Shown piece by piece: positions 43,290 to 53,394 of a stretch of 64,000 bases of DNA. Each line of letters begins with the position of its first letter. Within the stretch, counting starts at the first letter, position 1. The DNA is taken from contig PXYV01000001.1 in assembly GCA_003023745.1 (NCBI GenBank), positions 62,001 through 126,000 on the forward strand, given 5' to 3'. The translations under genes and the position numbers were made by a program. This DNA comes from Sulfobacillus acidophilus (GTDB lineage: Bacteria; Bacillota; Sulfobacillia; Sulfobacillales; Sulfobacillaceae). The notes under the pieces were generated by a model that did not search any database, was not told the origin of the DNA, and was given only the letters and a program-made list of their open reading frames with translations.

Positions 43290-44743
43290 TCTTCGAGCGT
43301 TCACGGCCGGGCCGACGCGCTATCCGCGTGAGTCAACGCACGGAAGTACCAGCTTTCGATGTGACTCGGGAATTGCCGTCAGAATTGGTTCGCACCACTC
43401 GATTAGACTTGCCGGAGGTGTCGGAGATTGATGTGGTGCGTCATTATACCGGGTTATCGACGCTCAATTACGGCGTCGACACGGGTTTTTATCCACTGGG
43501 CTCCTGTACCATGAAGTATAACCCGAAGGTCAATGATTGGGCCGCCTCACTCCCCGGGTTTGCCGATGTTCATCCCTTGCAGCCTGATTACACGGTCCAA
43601 GGGCTGCTGGAATTATTGTATACGCTGCAAGAAGGACTCAAGGAACTGGCGGGCATGGATGCGATGACCTTGCAGCCGGCGGCAGGAGCTCACGGGGAAC
43701 TCACCGGTGTTTTGATGATCAGAGCGTATCTGCGCGATCAAGGGGAAGCGCGGACGACGATTGTCATACCCGATTCGGCTCACGGGACAAATCCCGCGAC
43801 CGCTGCCATGGCCGGGTACCAGGTTAAGGTGGTTCCAAGTAATCGCCGAGGCGGCGTCGACGTGGCCGCTTTGCGCGCGCTCGTCGATAGCCAGACTGCC
43901 GGCCTGATGCTGACCAATCCGAATACGCTCGGACTCTTTGAAGAAGACATCCTGGAAATTGCGGAAATTGTGCACCGCGCGGGTGGCCTGGTTTACTATG
44001 ATGGCGCCAACGCCAATGCCATCATGGGGCGGGTGCGGCCTGGCGACATGGGATTTGATGTTGTGCACTTAAATTTGCATAAGACGTTTTCTACGCCGCA
44101 CGGGGGAGGGGGGCCGGGGGCAGGCCCGGTCGGAGTGAAGGCTCGGCTTGCGCCCTATCTGCCCTATCCGCGGTTGATTCGGGATGACACGGGGTTACGG
44201 TGGGATTACGGGCGTGACCACTCTATCGGCAAGGTCAGATCTTTTTACGGAAATGTCGGAGTGCTCGTGCGAGCCTATGCATATCTCAGGGCTCATGGGG
44301 CCGAAGGACTGAAGTCGGTTTCGGAAACAGCGGTACTCAATGCCAACTATCTTTTGCGGCAGCTGTCAGCCCAGTGGCACACGCCCCACGATCGGCCTGT
44401 CAAACATGAGTTTGTATTATCTTTAACGTCGCAAAAGCAACGAGGGGCACGGGCCTTGGACGTGGCCAAGCGCACAATTGATTATGGGTTTTACCCGCCG
44501 ACCGTCTACTTTCCGTTGGTGGTTGACGAGGCGTTGATGGTTGAGCCGACGGAAACGGAGTCCAAAGAGACACTCGATCGGTTTGTACAAGCCATGCGAG
44601 CTATCGATGCCGAAATCGATGCCGATCCGGAACTGTTGCACCAGGCTCCGCATCAGACCGTGGTGCGCCGGTTTGATGAGGCGACAGCAGCCCGGCATCC
44701 GATTCTGACGTGGCAACAATTACAGCAAGGGGGCACTCTTTGA
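43274..44743 (+). CDS. gcvPB: Glycine dehydrogenase (decarboxylating) subunit 2, GcvPB
   Basis: PLP-binding half of the P protein, 489 aa. The cofactor lysine is in [15 protein letters not shown], and [13 protein letters not shown] and [17 protein letters not shown] are typical. GAGGAGGTGGCAAA precedes the ATG at 43274. Its stop shares a base with the glyA start. Confidence 0.95.
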   Translation: MDVPLIFERSRPGRRAIRVSQRTEVPAFDVTRELPSELVRTTRLDLPEVSEIDVVRHYTGLSTLNYGVDTGFYPLGSCTMKYNPKVNDWAASLPGFADVHPLQPDYTVQGLLELLYTLQEGLKELAGMDAMTLQPAAGAHGELTGVLMIRAYLRDQGEARTTIVIPDSAHGTNPATAAMAGYQVKVVPSNRRGGVDVAALRALVDSQTAGLMLTNPNTLGLFEEDILEIAEIVHRAGGLVYYDGANANAIMGRVRPGDMGFDVVHLNLHKTFSTPHGGGGPGAGPVGVKARLAPYLPYPRLIRDDTGLRWDYGRDHSIGKVRSFYGNVGVLVRAYAYLRAHGAEGLKSVSETAVLNANYLLRQLSAQWHTPHDRPVKHEFVLSLTSQKQRGARALDVAKRTIDYGFYPPTVYFPLVVDEALMVEPTETESKETLDRFVQAMRAIDAEIDADPELLHQAPHQTVVRRFDEATAARHPILTWQQLQQGGTL

Positions 44744-45981
44744 TGAGTTTGCGGGAAGTAGACGCGGCTGTCTACCAGGCCATTCGCGCCGAGGAACGAC
44801 GGCAAAGTCAGCATTTAGAGCTGATTGCGTCGGAGAACTGGACATCGGTAGCGGTGCGGGAAGCGGTCGGTTCAGTGATGACCGATAAATATGCGGAGGG
44901 ATATCCGGCCCATCGATATTATGGCGGGTGCGAGAATGTCGATACGGTGGAGGATTTGGCGCGTGACCGACTGAAAAGTCTTTTTGGAGCGGAGCATGCC
45001 AACGTCCAGCCGCATGCGGGGGCACCAGCCAACCTAGCCGTCTATTTAACAGTGCTAAAGCCGGGTGACACCATTTTAGGATTGGAGTTAAGCCACGGTG
45101 GCCATTTGACCCATGGCAGTGCGGTGAGCGTGTCGGGGCAGCTGTATAATGCTCAGCATTACCAGGTGGACCCGGATACCGAGCGGTTGAATATGGATCA
45201 GGTGCGGGAACGAGCCCGCCAAGTACGACCGGCCATGATCATTGCCGGTGCGTCGGCTTATCCCCGGACCTGGGATTTTGCTGCGTTTCGTTCGATTGCT
45301 GACGAGGTCGGCGCGTTGTTGATGGTGGATATGGCGCATTTTGCTGGGCTGGTGGCAGCGGATCTCCATCCCAATCCGGTTCCGCACAGCGACTTCGTCA
45401 CATCGACCACGCATAAGACGCTGCGGGGACCGCGCGGAGGGTTTATTTTGACGACGCAGAAATGGGCCAAGGCTATCGACAAGACGGTATTTCCGGGGCT
45501 TCAAGGAGGACCCTTAATGCATGTTATTGCCGGCAAGGCGGTCGCTTTTCATGAAGCGCTGCAACCCGCATTTCGTAGTTACCAGGCACAGGTTTTAGCC
45601 AATGCTCAGGCCTTGGCCAGCGGGTTAAGCGAACGCGGCCTGAGACTAGTCTCCGGGGGCACTGACAATCATTTAATGTTGGTCGATGTGAAGGCAAGCG
45701 GCATCACGGGCAAAGAGGCGCAGGACCGGTTGTCGGCAGTGGGGATAACCGTTAACAAGAACGCGATTCCATTTGACCGGGAAAAGCCAACCGTTACCTC
45801 GGGCGTGCGGTTGGGGACGCCGCAGGTGACCACACGGGGCTTGAACGAATCGGATATGGACGAATTGGCCGACATTATTGCGGGCGTCATTCGCGCGGAT
45901 TCGGGGTCAGATCTGCAGACATATCAACAGCGCGTGAAGAAGTTGACCGACATGTATCCACTGCCAGGAGTGCAGCAATGA
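44743..45981 (+). CDS. glyA: Serine hydroxymethyltransferase
   Basis: Interconverts serine and glycine with tetrahydrofolate, closing the one-carbon cycle with the glycine cleavage enzymes. The protein is 412 aa from the ATG at 44743. It has [25 protein letters not shown] and the cofactor lysine in [14 protein letters not shown]. It overlaps aroQ by 4 nt. Confidence 0.96.
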   Translation: MSLREVDAAVYQAIRAEERRQSQHLELIASENWTSVAVREAVGSVMTDKYAEGYPAHRYYGGCENVDTVEDLARDRLKSLFGAEHANVQPHAGAPANLAVYLTVLKPGDTILGLELSHGGHLTHGSAVSVSGQLYNAQHYQVDPDTERLNMDQVRERARQVRPAMIIAGASAYPRTWDFAAFRSIADEVGALLMVDMAHFAGLVAADLHPNPVPHSDFVTSTTHKTLRGPRGGFILTTQKWAKAIDKTVFPGLQGGPLMHVIAGKAVAFHEALQPAFRSYQAQVLANAQALASGLSERGLRLVSGGTDNHLMLVDVKASGITGKEAQDRLSAVGITVNKNAIPFDREKPTVTSGVRLGTPQVTTRGLNESDMDELADIIAGVIRADSGSDLQTYQQRVKKLTDMYPLPGVQQ

Positions 45982-46421
45982 GGCAGATCGGGGTAATGCA
46001 CGGTCCCAACTTGGGGCGATTAGGTGTGAGACAGCCGCAAATTTACGGGTCGACGACGTTGCACGATCTGCATGAAGCGCTAAAAGTCGCGTTTCCCGCG
46101 GTCGCGTTTCAATTTTTTCAATCGAATCACGAAGGCGAGCTCATTGACCAGTTGGAGAGTTGGCGCGATCAGGGCTGGGAGCGGGTGGTCTTGAACGCAG
46201 GCGCCTTGACACACCAATCTTTTGCTTTGCGCGATGCCATTGAAAGCTTGGCATTAACAGTTGTGGAGGTCCACCTTAGCAATATTTATCGTCGCGAGCC
46301 GTTTAGGGCCCATTCGTTGATTGCCCCGGTGGCGGTAGGGCAAATTAGCGGGTTGGGGATTCAAGGATATCACTTAGCTGTCCAGTATCTTGTGCAAATG
46401 ACTGACCTGGACCAAATATGA
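45978..46421 (+). CDS. aroQ: 3-dehydroquinate dehydratase, type II
   Basis: Third shikimate-pathway step, 147 aa, a small dodecameric type II enzyme. It has GPNLGRLG (as in the mycobacterial enzyme), an Arg and Tyr in [33 protein letters not shown] and [15 protein letters not shown]. It is separated from the other aro genes by the five glycine genes. Confidence 0.93.
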   Translation: MRQIGVMHGPNLGRLGVRQPQIYGSTTLHDLHEALKVAFPAVAFQFFQSNHEGELIDQLESWRDQGWERVVLNAGALTHQSFALRDAIESLALTVVEVHLSNIYRREPFRAHSLIAPVAVGQISGLGIQGYHLAVQYLVQMTDLDQI

Positions 46422-46465
46422 TATGTTGGGGTTATTGCAAGAAATACTGACCGAGGAGCATGTGC

Positions 46466-47023
46466 ATGATCTCGAGCAACGATTTTCGTAATGGCGTAAC
46501 GTTAGAGCTGGACGGCGTGGTGTTTCAGGTTATCGAATTCCAACATGTGAAGCCGGGCAAGGGATCGGCCTTCGTGCGCACGAAACTTAGAAATTTGCAA
46601 ACCGGGGCGGTAGTGGAACGCACGTTTAATGCGGGCGAGCGCGTGCCCCAAGCCCGCGTGGAAAAGCGAGAAATGCAATATCTGTATCAAAGCGGCGCTG
46701 AGTACACATTCATGGATACGGAGACATTTGAGCAAATCGCGCTGTCAAGCGAGGATATTGGTGACGGTGTGCGCTTTTTGAAGGAAAATATGGTGTGTCA
46801 CGTGGTGTTGTTTAAAGGGACAAGTATTGGAGTTGAACTTCCCAACAGCGTCGACTTAACGGTGGTTGAAACAGACCCGGGGTTTAAGGGTGACACCGCT
46901 ACAGGCGGAACTAAGCCGGCCAAGCTGGAGACTGGTGCCGTGATAAAGGTGCCGTTATTTATTGAAGAAGGAACCCTGATTACAGTAGATACCCGCACCG
47001 GGCAATACGTGGGACGGGCATAA
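46466..47023 (+). CDS. efp: Elongation factor P
   Basis: Relieves ribosome stalling at polyproline. The protein is 185 aa. The loop that reaches the peptidyl centre is [10 protein letters not shown] with Lys32, the residue modified in Bacillus EF-P. The C-terminal signature with [12 protein letters not shown] and [19 protein letters not shown] is complete. GAGGAG lies 7 nt before the ATG at 46466. Confidence 0.95.
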   Translation: MISSNDFRNGVTLELDGVVFQVIEFQHVKPGKGSAFVRTKLRNLQTGAVVERTFNAGERVPQARVEKREMQYLYQSGAEYTFMDTETFEQIALSSEDIGDGVRFLKENMVCHVVLFKGTSIGVELPNSVDLTVVETDPGFKGDTATGGTKPAKLETGAVIKVPLFIEEGTLITVDTRTGQYVGRA

Positions 47024-47282
47024 ACTTTGTCTGTAGGGCCAAACGTTATGGGCTGAAAGCGGCCTGGTTCTCCAAGTTTTATATCATGGGGGCCATTTGC
47101 GGGCGATAACGATGTCATGAGACAGGAACCCGCGAGTAAGATCTGGACCGCCCCACCACACTTCATGTTCCTAGTCAAAACCGCAAGCGGGAAACTGCGT
47201 CGTTTTAGTGACGTCGCTTTTTGTGCATGAAAGGAGCGGGAATGGTTAGGTTATGGGGTGTAACGGTTAAGGAGGTGGGCGT
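47024..47282 (+). other. Non-coding region after efp, with a weak terminator
   Basis: About 260 nt without a credible gene. A hairpin-like segment near its end, GCG-T-CG with CG-T-CGC (47197-47217), is followed by TTTTT (47218-47222) and may terminate the aro-gcv-efp operon. I see nothing else I can name. Confidence 0.35.
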
Positions 47283-47756
47283 GTGGCAGAACTGCGGCGA
47301 CGGGTTTCTCAGCTTGCCGAACTCGCAGAGCGTCTCGCTTTGCGTGAGCGTGGGCGACAAGGGCAGATGCTGGCTGACGTGGTGGAGGTTCTTCGCGAAT
47401 TAGCCTTGGACGTCGAGGAGGTGAGCCAAAATCAACTGGAGTTAGAAGACTATCTCGAGGAAATCGACTCGGATTTGATGTCGGTAGAAGAAGAGGTTTA
47501 CCTAGACGATGACGCCGAAATGACACGGCTTGACGGTGAGAGTAATGACCCCGATGCGGCATCCTATATCGAACTTGAATGCCCCGTCTGTGAACGTGAA
47601 TCCTCGTATAATCAAATTTTATTTGACCAAGACGGCATTCAATTGACCTGTCCGCACTGTGGCAACGTGGTGTTTGATTCCGACGAAGACTGTCTGGTGC
47701 TTGACGGCGACGATGATGATGCCTGGGATCCGAATGACGCGGAGTTATTCGACTAG
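47283..47756 (+). CDS. CD1247 N-terminal domain-like acidic zinc-ribbon protein
   Basis: A 157-aa cytoplasmic protein. An N-terminal helical, coiled-coil-like part (about residues 1-65) is followed by an acidic linker and a two-CxxC zinc ribbon (CPVCERESSYN and CPHCGNVVF) and ends in a strongly acidic tail. Similar proteins, annotated as CD1247 N-terminal domain-containing, often sit just before spoIIIAA in Clostridia. Function unknown. GGAGG precedes the GTG, and a terminator follows. Confidence 0.7.
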   Translation: MAELRRRVSQLAELAERLALRERGRQGQMLADVVEVLRELALDVEEVSQNQLELEDYLEEIDSDLMSVEEEVYLDDDAEMTRLDGESNDPDAASYIELECPVCERESSYNQILFDQDGIQLTCPHCGNVVFDSDEDCLVLDGDDDDAWDPNDAELFD

Positions 47757-47766
47757 ATTGATGCGA

Positions 47767-47827
47767 GCCGTCCCCTAGCGGGACGGCATCTTTATGCCAG
47801 CGAAACCATGTCGCTGGCGTTCTTTTT
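47767..47827 (+). terminator. Tandem hairpins ending in a rho-independent terminator
   Basis: First stem GCCGTCCC (47767-47774) with GGGACGGC (47780-47787). Second stem GCCAGCGA (47796-47803) with TCGCTGGC (47811-47818), followed by GTTCTTTTT. It isolates the spoIIIA operon from upstream transcription. Confidence 0.85.
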
Positions 47828-47835
47828 GCGCGTCT

Positions 47836-47866
47836 GGAATAAGTTGGTGACCTGTCCCATAGACAT
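47836..47866 (+). promoter_or_regulatory. Possible sigma-E-type promoter of the spoIIIA operon
   Basis: GGAATA (47836-47841) and CATAGACAT (47858-47866) resemble the sigma-E -35 and -10 with reasonable spacing, just after a terminator and 41 nt before spoIIIAA. In Bacillus this operon is sigma-E dependent, which is the main support. Confidence 0.35.
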
Positions 47867-47906
47867 TAGCTAACTGGGACGAGATCCCGGGGTCAGGAGG
47901 TGCGAG

Positions 47907-48803
47907 ATGGAACCGTGGCACTATCTACCCGAACCATGGCGCCAAGCCTTACGGGAGCTGCCACGGGACCTCTCGGCCACTGTGGAAGAAGTTCGCTTTC
48001 GCGTAGGGCGCCAGGTATTTCTCTACGGGGCCGACTGGATACGGCCGCTCTCGCACGCATTAATTCCAGATCGGGTGTCATTTGGTGAATTAGACCGGAT
48101 CCTGGGTGCTCTGGTTGAACATTCGCTGTACGCACGAATGGAGGAGCTGCGGCAGGGCTATATAACATTGCCAGGTGGGCATCGCGTGGGCGTTGTCGGC
48201 AGAGCGGTGTTAAAAGAGGGCCGCATTGAAACCATGCGTGAAATATCGGGATTGAACCTGCGCATCGGAAGGCCCATCGAAGGGCCAGGTCAACAATTAA
48301 CGGAACGTGTACAGGATCTGACGGCAGGCGGGTCATGGCTATTGGTCTCACCGCCGCGAGCAGGCAAAACCACCCTGCTGCGGGATCTGGTACGGTATCG
48401 CAGCAATCAAGGCAAGCGTGTGGTCGTGGTGGATGAGAGGTCGGAGATTGCCGGCTTCGGGGGGGCCGGCGTCTTCGGCCACGATTTGGGATATCACACG
48501 GATGTGCTGGATGGTTGGCCTAAAGTGGAAGGAGTGGAAGTTGCCCTGCGCACCTTGGGTCCCGAGATAATTGCGATCGATGAGCTTGGCGGGCGGACCG
48601 ACTTGGACGCGGTCTTGCGAGCCCGGTATGCCGGGGTCGAGGTCTTGGCGACGGTCCACGCGCGTACGATATCGGATTTGTTTCAGCGCCCGCCTTGGCG
48701 TCGGGCACTGCGACAGCGTGTGTTTGACGCAGTCATTTTTCTGACTGTTCTTCCCATGGTCGGTACCGTTGATCATGTTTGGGTTCCCCCTAGCATCCGG
48801 TGA
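47907..48803 (+). CDS. spoIIIAA: Stage III sporulation protein AA, ATPase
   Basis: Secretion-type ATPase thought to power or assemble the SpoIIIA-SpoIIQ channel between mother cell and forespore. The protein is 298 aa. Walker A is SPPRAGKTTLLRDL (about residues 148-161), and a Walker B region is IIAIDELGG. AGGAGGTGCGAG precedes the ATG. It is the first of eight complete spoIIIA genes. Confidence 0.94.
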   Translation: MEPWHYLPEPWRQALRELPRDLSATVEEVRFRVGRQVFLYGADWIRPLSHALIPDRVSFGELDRILGALVEHSLYARMEELRQGYITLPGGHRVGVVGRAVLKEGRIETMREISGLNLRIGRPIEGPGQQLTERVQDLTAGGSWLLVSPPRAGKTTLLRDLVRYRSNQGKRVVVVDERSEIAGFGGAGVFGHDLGYHTDVLDGWPKVEGVEVALRTLGPEIIAIDELGGRTDLDAVLRARYAGVEVLATVHARTISDLFQRPPWRRALRQRVFDAVIFLTVLPMVGTVDHVWVPPSIR

Positions 48804-49309
48804 TCGCGGTTAAGCTGGCCGCCAGTGTTCTGATTCTGGCGTCGACGTTTGGCTTGGGCAAAATGGCCACCGGCCCATACCAATTGCGGGTGCACACCTT
48901 AGAAGAATGGTTGCGGTTCGTAAGCCACTTGCATCCGTTGATCGAGTGGAAGCGGATGCCCTTGCCACAGGCCTTGCTGCAAGCCGCCTCGGGGCAAAGG
49001 CTGCTGTCCCCGGTCTTAGAAGTCTTGGGCCAAGAGCTTGGCCGCCGAGAGATAGCATTTGAACAAGCGTGGCAAATCATGCTGAATCGACTGCCGGGTT
49101 TGTGGGAAGAGGACCAGCGGGTGTTAGTGGACCTGGGACGAGCCTTGGGAATGTCAGACGTACAGTATCAGCGCGCGCATTTGGCTGCAGCGCGGGCCGA
49201 GCTGGAGCGACTGTTGCGGGATGCGCGCGTAGAACGGGCCCAAGATGGACGGCTGTTGGCAGCGCTCTTTAGTGCATTCGGTGTGATGATACTCATTCTG
49301 ATGCTGTGA
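48800..49309 (+). CDS. spoIIIAB: Stage III sporulation protein AB
   Basis: A 169-aa protein with hydrophobic ends (residues 3-20 and 153-169) and a helical cytoplasmic part resembling type II secretion GspF proteins. The signature GLGKMATGPYQLRVHTLEEW is typical. The GTG start overlaps spoIIIAA by 4 nt, and its end overlaps nothing before the better spoIIIAC start at 49324. Confidence 0.92.
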   Translation: MIAVKLAASVLILASTFGLGKMATGPYQLRVHTLEEWLRFVSHLHPLIEWKRMPLPQALLQAASGQRLLSPVLEVLGQELGRREIAFEQAWQIMLNRLPGLWEEDQRVLVDLGRALGMSDVQYQRAHLAAARAELERLLRDARVERAQDGRLLAALFSAFGVMILILML

Positions 49310-49323
49310 TGAGGAGTGGTCGC

Positions 49324-49521
49324 ATGGCAAGCGTCGATTTGATCTTCAAGCTGGCCGGGATCGGCATCTTGGTCACAGTAGCCTACAGCGTGCTAGAACG
49401 GCTCGACCGTAAGGAATGGGGACAACTGGTAGCGCTGGCGGGCATTGCCATCGGGTTTCTCATGGTCTTGCAAGAAGTGGTCCAGTTGTTTCAATCCGTA
49501 AAGACCATGTTCAACCTGTAA
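49324..49521 (+). CDS. spoIIIAC: Stage III sporulation protein AC
   Basis: A small membrane protein of 65 aa with two transmembrane helices (VDLIFKLAGIGILVTVAY and LVALAGIAIGFLMVLQEVV). I use the ATG at 49324 because AGGAG lies 7 nt upstream; the frame is open to 49306. The family normally has 60-70 residues. Confidence 0.93.
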   Translation: MASVDLIFKLAGIGILVTVAYSVLERLDRKEWGQLVALAGIAIGFLMVLQEVVQLFQSVKTMFNL

Positions 49522-49533
49522 GGGGGCCTTTGC

Positions 49534-49926
49534 GTGCTGGCACTCATGCGTGTGGTTGGCGTAGGTCTAATGGCGACCGTTCTGCTGTTGGTCATCCGGG
49601 AAGAACGGCGGGATCTTGGACTGATCCTGCGGCTGGGCGCGGGTGTTGTCATTTTGCTGCTGCTGGTTCCAGATATCGCACGCGTGGTGGCGGCCGTCAT
49701 TCACCTCTCGGAGTTAGCGCATATTCCATCGCTGTATTTGGCACTTTTGCTGAAGGTTGTTGGGATTTCGTATTTAACCGTATTTGTGGCTCAACTGGCC
49801 CAAGATGCAGGAGAAGCGGGAACCGGGATGCGGGTGGAACTGGCGGGCAAGCTGGCCATTTTGGTCCTCGCCATTCCATTGATCGCAAGCATTACGGAAA
49901 CAGTATTAAAGCTGATTCCATCTTAG
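49534..49926 (+). CDS. spoIIIAD: Stage III sporulation protein AD
   Basis: A 130-aa membrane protein related to SpoIIIAC at its N-terminus, with about four hydrophobic helices and the family-like stretch YLALLLKVVGISYLTVFVAQ. GTG start with AAGGGGG upstream. It is part of the forespore feeding channel. Confidence 0.93.
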   Translation: MLALMRVVGVGLMATVLLLVIREERRDLGLILRLGAGVVILLLLVPDIARVVAAVIHLSELAHIPSLYLALLLKVVGISYLTVFVAQLAQDAGEAGTGMRVELAGKLAILVLAIPLIASITETVLKLIPS

Positions 49927-49945
49927 CCAGAAAGGAGGGGTGGCC

Positions 49946-51109
49946 GTGAAACGCCTCGCCGTGTTGCCCGTGACAATGGGGGTGGTACTGACGTCAACGC
50001 GAGTTTACGCCGTCAGTGTCTCGACTCTAGTCAACCAACAACTCCAGTCTTTGAACACGAGCGCTTTGGAGAACGAAATCAATCACCTGGTGGGTCCGGC
50101 AGGCGGCCCGGCTCTTCCTAGCATTTCCGCCATTGTCCGCCGGGTACTGCAGCACCAGATGCCGTTTGACCCGTCTGCGTTGGTCGCACGGCTGGGTCAG
50201 GCGTTGTTGGGCGACCTGGCTGTTGAGGGCAGAACTTTGGGGATTATCTTTCTGCTGACGGTCCTGGCAGCGGTGCTGGAGCGTTTGTCGGAAACCCTTG
50301 AGGGTGGCGACAAGACAGGCTTAGTCGCAATTTCGCGTATGGTGGTCCTGTCAGCGATTGTGCTGGTTGCTGTGCATTCTTTTGCCGTGGCCATGCAGAT
50401 GGTGGAGGGACTCGTTGCGAACCTGGTTCACTTCATGGAGTCGCTCATACCGCTATTGCTAGTCTTGATGGCAGGCAGCGGGGCCTTGGCATCAGCAGGT
50501 ATATTTCATCCCCTGATGCTATTGGTGACCAACCTGGTGGCGGTTTTGACCAAGCGATGGGTGTTGCCGCTGGTGCTGATGGCTACCTTAGTGGAACTAG
50601 TCTCGTTATGGCTTCCAAAGTATTCGTTGAAAAGCCTTGGACTCTTGTTGCGGCAGGCGGGATTAACGCTGTTAGGCGGACTTATGACGCTCTTTCTAGG
50701 CATTATGGCGGTTGAGGGAGCGGCTGGCGCTGTGGCCGATGGAGTAACGCTAAGGACCGGAAAGTTTCTCGTGAATACATTTATCCCGGTGATTGGCAAA
50801 ATGCTTTCCGATGCCATGGAGGCGGTTTTGGGTTCATCGCTGCTGCTCAAGAATGCGGTTTCGATTTTCGGCGCTTTGGGCATCGTTGTGCTGGTTACGT
50901 TTCCGTTGGTCAAGTTGTTCGCCATGATGGCTTTATACCGGATCGGGGCGGCTGCTTCCGAACCCCTTGGGGCTGCGGGCATCGGAGACGCCCTCAACCT
51001 TATGGCCAATGCCATGGGATGGCTCATGGCGATCGCTGGCGCAGTGGCTCTCATGTTTTTCTTGGTGGTTACGGTTGTGGTCGGAACCAGCAATGGGGTG
51101 CAGTTGTAA
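49946..51109 (+). CDS. spoIIIAE: Stage III sporulation protein AE
   Basis: A 387-aa membrane protein with an N-terminal signal peptide (LAVLPVTMGVVLTS) and several C-terminal helices. I prefer the GTG at 49946 to the one at 49940 because the AAAGGAGG site is 7 nt away rather than 1. The last base of its stop starts spoIIIAF. Confidence 0.93.
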   Translation: MKRLAVLPVTMGVVLTSTRVYAVSVSTLVNQQLQSLNTSALENEINHLVGPAGGPALPSISAIVRRVLQHQMPFDPSALVARLGQALLGDLAVEGRTLGIIFLLTVLAAVLERLSETLEGGDKTGLVAISRMVVLSAIVLVAVHSFAVAMQMVEGLVANLVHFMESLIPLLLVLMAGSGALASAGIFHPLMLLVTNLVAVLTKRWVLPLVLMATLVELVSLWLPKYSLKSLGLLLRQAGLTLLGGLMTLFLGIMAVEGAAGAVADGVTLRTGKFLVNTFIPVIGKMLSDAMEAVLGSSLLLKNAVSIFGALGIVVLVTFPLVKLFAMMALYRIGAAASEPLGAAGIGDALNLMANAMGWLMAIAGAVALMFFLVVTVVVGTSNGVQL

Positions 51110-51573
51110 TGGCTGCCATTGGCGATTGGTTGAAAGTGCTCATTGTGGTCGTGGTGTTAGGAAACCTGGTCGATTTTATCCTGCCTCAGGGAGATTTGAA
51201 GCGCTACGGCGGTCTCGTGGTCGGCCTCGTGGTGCTGGTGATGGTTGTCAGTCCGTTATGGACCTGGATGCATCAGCTTGGCAGTCAAGTGACGTTGCCT
51301 CCCACTAACTGGACCAATTCAACCAATGGATTTGACCAGGTTGTGCAAACCGAAGAGCTTAATCAAGCTGCAGCAATTGTTCTCAGCATGCCAGGAGTGC
51401 AACATTGCCAGTTGACCAAGGCTAGCGATGGCACTGTGCTAGCGCGGGTGGCGCTGACGCAAGCTGTCACTCCTAGACGTGTTCGCCAGTATGTGCGCGA
51501 CGCACTGACGATCTCTATGGGGAAAAGTCCGCCGGTCGCGTTGATGGTGCAGGAACACAAGAGTCTGCAGTGA
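51109..51573 (+). CDS. spoIIIAF: Stage III sporulation protein AF
   Basis: A 154-aa protein with two N-terminal transmembrane helices (LKVLIVVVVLGNLVDFILP and LVVGLVVLVMVVSPLWTW) and a soluble domain in the C-terminal half, as known for SpoIIIAF. ATG overlapping the spoIIIAE stop (TAATG). Confidence 0.9.
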   Translation: MAAIGDWLKVLIVVVVLGNLVDFILPQGDLKRYGGLVVGLVVLVMVVSPLWTWMHQLGSQVTLPPTNWTNSTNGFDQVVQTEELNQAAAIVLSMPGVQHCQLTKASDGTVLARVALTQAVTPRRVRQYVRDALTISMGKSPPVALMVQEHKSLQ

Positions 51574-51622
51574 CTGAGGCGTGCGGGGGAGTTGTGAGCC
51601 TACTGCAAAGGAGCGATATGGT

Positions 51623-52141
51623 ATGGCGTTCGGGTATCGCGAGTGGTGGTCGAAATTCATTCATCACGACCGCAAAAGCTTCATCCGTTTGGTTGCGATC
51701 GGCGGGTTGGGACTCCTGTTGTTGGGATTTGGCAGTTTTGGCATTGCCCGCCCGTCCCCTCCTAGCGGTACGGCATCGCATCGGGACACCGTGCAAACTA
51801 GCGCACTGCAAACGCAAGAGAGTGAAATTGCCGATCAGGTTGCTCAGATTCTCGCGAAAATTCCGGACGTGGGTCACGTTTTTGTGTCGATGACACTAAC
51901 GCGCAGTATCCAGTCGCAATACGTGGATAGTGCGGGAGGTGGTCAAGGCACCCAGCCGGTGCTGGTCTCAACCAATAATGGTCAGGAGGTCGTGCCATTC
52001 GATCAAATTGGCCCGTCGGTTGGTGGGGTTGTGGTGGTAGCAAAGGCGGCTGTGCGCCCCTTTATTCGTGCAGAGTTGTCACAAGCCGTTCAAACGCTGC
52101 TGCAAATTCAGGCGTACCAGGTTTTGATACTGCCCAATTGA
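51623..52141 (+). CDS. spoIIIAG: Stage III sporulation protein AG
   Basis: A 172-aa protein with one transmembrane helix (about residues 21-40) and a ring-building-motif domain that forms the large intermembrane ring in Bacillus. VGGVVVVAKAA is in the expected C-terminal strand region. AAAGGAG lies 9 nt before the ATG at 51623; the frame is open upstream but without a site. Confidence 0.9.
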   Translation: MAFGYREWWSKFIHHDRKSFIRLVAIGGLGLLLLGFGSFGIARPSPPSGTASHRDTVQTSALQTQESEIADQVAQILAKIPDVGHVFVSMTLTRSIQSQYVDSAGGGQGTQPVLVSTNNGQEVVPFDQIGPSVGGVVVVAKAAVRPFIRAELSQAVQTLLQIQAYQVLILPN

Positions 52142-52174
52142 TCCAAACAAGGGGAAGAAAAGGAGGATTTACAG

Positions 52175-52675
52175 ATGCAGCGACCACAAGTGATTCGGTT
52201 TGCGGCGTTCGTAACAGTGCTGGCCGTGCTGCTGGGCTACGTGGTATACCACCGCACCAGCTCGGAGGCATCCGTGGCAACGGTGAGTACTGTAGGCAAA
52301 AAGGCAGAGAACAAATTGGTCAATCTTGAAAACTATTTCACTAACTTCCGCTTGCGCCGAGACCAACTTATGTCAAAGGAAATCGCCACGCTAGAAGCAT
52401 TGACCAAAAACACTGGAATATCCCAGGGAACGCGAGATCAAGCTGCTAGTACAATGGTACAAGATGCCCAGGAGCTAAAAGATGAAACGCGCATTGAGGG
52501 ATTATTGGCGGGACGCGGGTTCCCCCTGTCGGCGGCTACCGTCACCAGCCACGAGGTTGTCGTGATTGTCGGCGGGGTGCAGTTGACAAGCCAACAGGTC
52601 GCAAAGATCGCCAATACAGCCACAACGGTAACCGGATTACCGCCCCAAGACGTTGTCATCTTGCCAAAGTCCTAA
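52175..52675 (+). CDS. spoIIIAH: Stage III sporulation protein AH
   Basis: A 166-aa mother-cell membrane protein whose C-terminal domain meets SpoIIQ. It has one transmembrane helix (about residues 7-25), a helical linker with FRLRRDQLMSKEIATLEAL, and a YscJ-like end (VVVIVGGVQLTSQQVAKIAN). AAAAGGAGGATTTACAG precedes the ATG. It is the last gene of the operon; the next conserved gene, accB, is not where it is usually found. Confidence 0.92.
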   Translation: MQRPQVIRFAAFVTVLAVLLGYVVYHRTSSEASVATVSTVGKKAENKLVNLENYFTNFRLRRDQLMSKEIATLEALTKNTGISQGTRDQAASTMVQDAQELKDETRIEGLLAGRGFPLSAATVTSHEVVVIVGGVQLTSQQVAKIANTATTVTGLPPQDVVILPKS

Positions 52676-53394
52676 GTCACGCATTTTTGCGCGAAGTACG
52701 GCCAATGACGACTCGCCTGGCCCGACCTAGCCGGTTTGGGCACGAAGCAGAGATTGTTGGGATTTGGATTTCCGGTGCTGGCGCCCCAAAATGTCGGATA
52801 AGGTTCACCTCTAATCGATTGCAAACCGTGCATGGCATCAACAAAGACCGTCTCCTGCGGCATAAAATGCTTAAGGAAGCACACCGCCTCAGGGGGCGGT
52901 TTCTGCCCGATGACACCCCCTCGTGTTAACCAACCGGCCGTCCTACTGCGGTTTTGCCTTTGGGCTCGGGCTCAACCGCACGGGGCCGTCGTCGGGCGGC
53001 AGTTCTCGCGGATTGTCCCTTTGTCCGCTCCTGACGTTGGGGAGTTTCGGTAACTTAGAGGACGAAAGCAGGAATCTTTATCATTCGTACCGAATTCGGG
53101 GATACAGGCAATGATACCCATTCCCGCTATTAAGTGGTGCGGTGCGTGGTCGTAGACGAACGGGAGAAAACCACGGGGAGCGCTGAGCCCTATGTTCGAC
53201 CAATTTAAAGTTGGCCGCTTCGATGCCAGATGAACAACTAAAGCCATTCCTGGCCTTGCGCATGCAGGCAGCTCGGGATCTGGGAGATCGAGGCGCGGCC
53301 CGCGACCAATCTTTTGTGCAACAGGCACTACAATCCGCACCCGAGTCTGCGCGTGATAAGATAGTGCGCAATCTATAAAGCGGAATTGCGGGTT
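52676..53394. other. Gene-poor stretch after spoIIIAH
   Basis: About 700 nt with short open frames only, none with a recognisable domain or a good ribosome site, apart from the doubtful small frame at 53223-53378. The base pattern looks like decayed sequence. No biotin-carrier motif of AccB is visible in any frame. Confidence 0.5.
53223..53378 (+). CDS. Possible 51-aa hypothetical protein
   Basis: An open frame (MPDEQLKPFLALRMQAARDL onward) rich in Ala, Arg and Gln, ending SARDKIVRNL, that looks like a soluble helical peptide. No clear Shine-Dalgarno site precedes the ATG and no family is recognised. It may be the surviving end of a decayed gene. Confidence 0.25.
   Translation: MPDEQLKPFLALRMQAARDLGDRGAARDQSFVQQALQSAPESARDKIVRNL

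Noticed and set aside
47221-47403. 60-aa frame overlapping the CD1247-type gene
   Set aside because: It overlaps the better supported gene at 47283 in another frame and has no recognisable features.
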